Shown here: positions 4,136 to 7,710 of the stretch, one piece after another
Numbering within the stretch: position 1 is the stretch's first letter
Layout: each line of letters opens with the position of its first letter
From: an uncultured Veillonella sp.
GTDB lineage: Bacteria; Bacillota; Negativicutes; Veillonellales; Veillonellaceae
DNA: 7,710 nucleotides
Assembly (NCBI RefSeq): GCF_934190855.1
Contig: NZ_CAKPTN010000077.1
Span: 1-7,710, forward strand
Reading direction: 5' to 3'
Made by a program: the position numbers and the translations under genes
The notes under the pieces: model-generated
Told to the model about the DNA's origin: nothing
What the model saw: only the letters and a program-made list of their open reading frames with translations
Databases searched by the model: none

Positions 4136-7100
4136 ATGGATAATACATTAACTAAACTGCTTTCACAGAACCCATCCTTTGTGGATGGGCTAAACGCATT
4201 TCAGCGGAAAGGAAAGTCAGTTATATATGGTCTTAGTGGATCTCAAAAGAGTTTCCTCTTAAACCAAGCATTTGCTACAGGGCTTACAAAGCCTGTAGTT
4301 ATCGTAGTCCATGATAAGGACCATAAAGAAATGTGGGAACGGGACTTAGCTTTTTTCATGCCTAATATCCCAGTCCTATCATTTCCTATAACAGATCATG
4401 TGGACTTTACGACTGTGGCTCGTAGCCTTGAAGCTCAAGGGGCGCAAATGCGTGCTTTAGCATTGCTAGCATGGCAAGAACCTGCTATAGTCATTGCGAA
4501 TGCTGAAGAGGTTACACAATACGTTGTATCTCCACAATATTTAAAAGGCCAATCGCTACATTTTGCTTTAAATGATACGATTGAGCGTGATATAACGCTT
4601 GAACAGCTAGTTACAATTGGATATGAACGGGTAGATCAGGTGGAACAACGTGGTCATTTTGCCGTGCGCGGAGATATTTTAGATATCTATCCTGTTAATA
4701 GTGACAATCCTATACGTATAGAATTCTTTGGGGATGAAATCGATACATTGCGATTCTTCTCTGTAGAAAATCAACGTTCTATTGAACAAATCGATTCTTA
4801 TACGGTAACACCGTTTTTCCTTGGTAAAAGCGATGCAGATAGTACTTTATTATCTTATGTAAAGGATGGTCTCCTCATTTATGATGAGCCAGGTCGCATT
4901 CAAGAAGCGTTAAAGAAATTCTTAAAAGAAGATCCTACACATCGTAAAAATCATTGTGACTGGAGCGAATTGCAGCGCACTGTAGAAGCCACAACTCAAG
5001 TAGCTTTCACATTTATGCAACAGCGTTCTATCGGTCTAACTGGATTTAACCCTATTGGGATCCAAGGGAAGACGATGACGAGCTTTGAGCGTCAAATTCC
5101 GCTTTTAACAGATGAAATTAAGCAATGGCATCGATTAAACCATCAAGTGGTGCTCGTATTAAATAACCAGCAAAGACGAGAAGGTATTGAACGAGCCCTT
5201 GAAGGGGAAGGCATTGCCTTTGTTTATAGTGAGGAATGGATTGCAAAGCCTAATACGGTTGTTATATTACAAGGCTTATTGACCGATGGCTTTGAATTGC
5301 CAAATAGTCATCTAGTAGTCGTTGTAGAAGGTAATATTTACGGACAACAAAAACGCAAGCTTCGCAACAAACCTAAAAAGGGCCAAGAAATTAATTATTT
5401 TACGGATTTAACGCCTGGTGACTATGTTGTACATAGTATGCACGGTATCGGTAAGTATATTGGTCTTAAAACGATAGAAACGGAAGGGATTCATCGTGAC
5501 TATATTGAAATCGCTTACGCGGGAACGGATAAACTGTTCTTACCAGCTAACAATTTAGATCAGTTACAAAAATACATCGGCAATGAAGGTGATGTGCCTC
5601 GCATTCATAAGATGGGGGGCCGTGACTGGGCTAAGGTTGTTACAAAGGCAAAGAAATCCATTGATGATTTAGCAGATAAACTCGTTGAGATTTATGCACA
5701 ACGAGAAATCACAGAAGGTTTTGCATTCTTACCAGATCAACCGTGGCAGCAAGAGTTTGAAGATGCATTCCCCTATGAAGAAACGGAAGATCAGTTACAA
5801 GCTACGGCGGAAATTAAAGAATCTATGGAACGACCTGTTCCTATGGACCGCTTGCTCGCTGGTGACGTAGGCTTTGGTAAAACGGAAGTCGCTATGAGGG
5901 CTATCTTTAAAGCTGTTATGAGTGGTAAACAAGTAGCGGTACTTGTACCGACTACAGTTCTGGCGCAACAACACTTCCAAACCTTCTTGAATCGCTTTGC
6001 CCCATTTGGCGTAAAGGTAGATGTACTCAATCGATTCCGCAGTACAGCTGAGAAGAAACAAATTTTAAAAGGTGTAGAGGATGGCTCTATTGATGTTCTC
6101 ATCGGTACTCATTCACTACTTAATAAAAAGGTTGTCTTTAAAGACTTAGGCATGCTCGTTGTAGACGAGGAGCAACGTTTTGGGGTTGCTCAAAAGGAAA
6201 AATGGAAAGAGTGGGCTAGTAATATTGATGTGCTCACTTTGAGTGCTACACCAATTCCTCGGACCTTGCATATGTCTCTCGTAGGTGTTCGTGAAATGTC
6301 CGTCATCAATACGCCACCAGAAGAACGCTTACCTGTTCAAACCTACGTGGTGGAATATGATATGAACCTCGTGGCAGATGCGATTAAGCGAGAATTGGCA
6401 CGGGGCGGACAAGTTTACTTTGTCTATAACCGCGTGGCGTCTATTAATCATATGGGTGAGTTATTAGAAGCCGCATTACCAGGTTTACGCTATGCTATCG
6501 CTCACGGCCAAATGACGGGCCGTCAAATTGAAGAAATTATGACAGACTTCTATGAAGGTCATTACGATCTATTATTGTCTACTAGTATCATTGAAACTGG
6601 TCTAGATATTCCGAATGCCAATACCATCATCATTTATGATGCGGACCGTTTAGGTTTATCTCAGCTATATCAAATGCGTGGACGTGTAGGGCGCTCCCGT
6701 AGACGGGCTTATGCATACTTTATGTATCGACCTGACAAGATGCTTTCAGAAGCGGCAGAAAAGCGCTTAAAAGCTATTGAAGAGTTTACAGAGCTAGGTG
6801 CTGGTTTCAAGCTTGCCATGAGAGACTTAGAAATTCGTGGTGCTGGCAATCTATTGGGTTCACAGCAACACGGTAATATCGCATCTGTCGGCTTTGGCAT
6901 GTACGTAAGTATGCTTGAAGAGGCTATTGCGAAGGCTCAAAATAAAGAGGTAGAGCGTGAGGTATCTATTGATCCAGCCATCGACTTAGAGGTAGATGCC
7001 TTTATCGATGACGCGTATATCAAAGATAGTGCTCGTAAGATTTCTGTATATCAGCGGCTGTTACATATTAAATCGAAAGAACAACTTGATGACATGACAG

Positions 7101-7432
7101 ATGAGCTCATCGATCGTTTTGGTACGCCTACAGATCCGGTAGATAGATTATTGCGTATTGCACAAATTAAAGAGCAAGCGCGTCTGCTTGGTATTAAAAG
7201 TATCGTCCGTAGAGATCAACAGCTTACCATCCATTGGCATGATGACTCCAAAATGGCCGACTGGGATATGGGGGCTGTACGAGAAGATTTATGGAAAAAA
7301 ATGAAATTTGCAGACACTAAGCCAGCCACATTATATGTGAGCCTTAATGGCATGAAAGGTTCTATTTTGACCATTACGGAAGCGGTGATGAAGTCACTGA
7401 GCCACAAGTCATCGACTAAGGAGGGCCTATGA
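4136..7432 (+). CDS. mfd: Transcription-repair coupling factor Mfd
   Basis: Mfd is an ATP-driven DNA translocase that pushes stalled RNA polymerase off damaged DNA and recruits UvrA for nucleotide excision repair. The 1098-residue product is slightly shorter than the E. coli and Bacillus proteins but complete. Residues 1-300 form the UvrB-like module, with a degenerate nucleotide loop GLSGSQKS at 32-39, as is normal for this domain, and RGDILDIYP at 178-186. The RNA polymerase interaction domain spans about 423-485 ([17 protein letters not shown]). The RecG-like motor has Walker A GDVGFGKT at 576-583, DEEQ at 677-680, SATPIPRT at 703-710 and [10 protein letters not shown] at 846-855, followed by the TRG region and a C-terminal TRCF domain. 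The ATG at 4136 has only a weak RBS (GGTG), but no better in-frame start exists. The stop overlaps the next gene by 4 nt. Confidence 0.97.
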   Translation: MDNTLTKLLSQNPSFVDGLNAFQRKGKSVIYGLSGSQKSFLLNQAFATGLTKPVVIVVHDKDHKEMWERDLAFFMPNIPVLSFPITDHVDFTTVARSLEAQGAQMRALALLAWQEPAIVIANAEEVTQYVVSPQYLKGQSLHFALNDTIERDITLEQLVTIGYERVDQVEQRGHFAVRGDILDIYPVNSDNPIRIEFFGDEIDTLRFFSVENQRSIEQIDSYTVTPFFLGKSDADSTLLSYVKDGLLIYDEPGRIQEALKKFLKEDPTHRKNHCDWSELQRTVEATTQVAFTFMQQRSIGLTGFNPIGIQGKTMTSFERQIPLLTDEIKQWHRLNHQVVLVLNNQQRREGIERALEGEGIAFVYSEEWIAKPNTVVILQGLLTDGFELPNSHLVVVVEGNIYGQQKRKLRNKPKKGQEINYFTDLTPGDYVVHSMHGIGKYIGLKTIETEGIHRDYIEIAYAGTDKLFLPANNLDQLQKYIGNEGDVPRIHKMGGRDWAKVVTKAKKSIDDLADKLVEIYAQREITEGFAFLPDQPWQQEFEDAFPYEETEDQLQATAEIKESMERPVPMDRLLAGDVGFGKTEVAMRAIFKAVMSGKQVAVLVPTTVLAQQHFQTFLNRFAPFGVKVDVLNRFRSTAEKKQILKGVEDGSIDVLIGTHSLLNKKVVFKDLGMLVVDEEQRFGVAQKEKWKEWASNIDVLTLSATPIPRTLHMSLVGVREMSVINTPPEERLPVQTYVVEYDMNLVADAIKRELARGGQVYFVYNRVASINHMGELLEAALPGLRYAIAHGQMTGRQIEEIMTDFYEGHYDLLLSTSIIETGLDIPNANTIIIYDADRLGLSQLYQMRGRVGRSRRRAYAYFMYRPDKMLSEAAEKRLKAIEEFTELGAGFKLAMRDLEIRGAGNLLGSQQHGNIASVGFGMYVSMLEEAIAKAQNKEVEREVSIDPAIDLEVDAFIDDAYIKDSARKISVYQRLLHIKSKEQLDDMTDELIDRFGTPTDPVDRLLRIAQIKEQARLLGIKSIVRRDQQLTIHWHDDSKMADWDMGAVREDLWKKMKFADTKPATLYVSLNGMKGSILTITEAVMKSLSHKSSTKEGL
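7418..7425 (+). promoter_or_regulatory. Ribosome binding site of the flippase gene within mfd
   Basis: AAGGAGGG sits inside the last codons of mfd, 3 nt before the ATG at 7429. This confirms the overlapping ATGA start and suggests translational coupling. Confidence 0.8.
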
Positions 7433-7710
7433 ATCGATTTTTAAAGGGTGCCATGATTTTAACCTTAGCCGGTATTATCGTGAAGGTCATCGGTGCGTTT
7501 AGTAAAGTTCTTATCGCCCGTGTTCTCGGTGGTGAAGGCATTGGCCTATACATGATGGCCTATCCAATCTATCAAATTATCGTCAGCATTTCTGCGGCTG
7601 GTATTCCGGTAGCCATTTCTATTATGATTGCGGAAAAGCTTGCCAATGACGATATGCGGGGCGTACAACAAGTATTTTCCGTATCCTTAAGGGTACTTAC
7701 TATTTTAGGC
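7429..7710 (+). CDS. SpoVB/MurJ-type lipid or polysaccharide flippase, N-terminal part
   Basis: The first 94 codons are present; the gene runs off the window. The sequence begins [20 protein letters not shown], with IGAFSKVLIARVLGGEGIGL and AAGIPVAISIMIAEKLA after it. This is the typical start of the MOP/MATE-superfamily flippases, specifically the SpoVB / polysaccharide biosynthesis branch. Three hydrophobic segments are visible, about 8-28, 40-68 and from 83 on. Members move lipid-linked sugars across the inner membrane. In Bacillus, spoVB lies near mfd and before a mazG-like gene, so the order fits that neighbourhood. Whether this copy acts in sporulation, wall or capsule assembly cannot be told; a Veillonella-like host that does not sporulate would favour wall or polysaccharide export. 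Confidence 0.9.
   Translation, partial: MNRFLKGAMILTLAGIIVKVIGAFSKVLIARVLGGEGIGLYMMAYPIYQIIVSISAAGIPVAISIMIAEKLANDDMRGVQQVFSVSLRVLTILG

Noticed and set aside
5791..6102. Minus-strand open frames of 88-103 codons opposite mfd
   Set aside because: They are antisense shadows of a strongly conserved helicase domain, without RBS or promoter.

Overview
The window looks like a low-GC Negativicutes genome, most likely Veillonella or a close relative. Three things suggest this: an rrn operon with a Firmicutes-type 5S gene, strong Shine-Dalgarno sequences, and an Mfd protein followed directly by a SpoVB/MurJ-type flippase gene, an order known from Firmicutes. The genus is an inference from sequence character; no database was searched.

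Positions 1-422 are the end of a ribosomal RNA operon on the + strand: the 3' end of 23S, a hairpin-rich spacer, 5S rRNA and a strong intrinsic terminator. Positions 423-1500 hold no convincing protein gene. The first part (about 423-735) is relatively GC-rich and full of hairpins. It includes a piece complementary to the 5S gene and a hairpin motif that also occurs in the 23S-5S spacer. Next comes a very AT-rich, G-poor stretch, and then a candidate small RNA (about 1167-1421) with a G-free, UCUCCC-bearing core and its own terminator.

Positions 1468-1825 carry tRNA-Trp(CCA) and tRNA-Arg(ACG), each with its own promoter with a 17-bp spacer. A three-gene operon on the minus strand (3048 down to 1851) encodes a small XRE-family DNA-binding protein, a TM2-domain membrane protein and a secreted protein of unknown function. 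It has a clear promoter and terminator.

Positions 3230-3743 are the most unusual part. A well-formed cobalamin (B12) riboswitch has its own promoter and a terminator/anti-terminator expression platform, but no intact gene follows it before a second terminator. The leader contains only a short histidine-rich reading frame broken by two TGA codons. The region could therefore be a B12-regulated noncoding RNA or the relic of a lost B12/cobalt gene. After it come tRNA-Leu(TAG) with its promoter and terminator, then mfd (transcription-repair coupling factor), which overlaps the start of a flippase gene cut by the window end. No CRISPR array, insertion sequence or integrase was seen.
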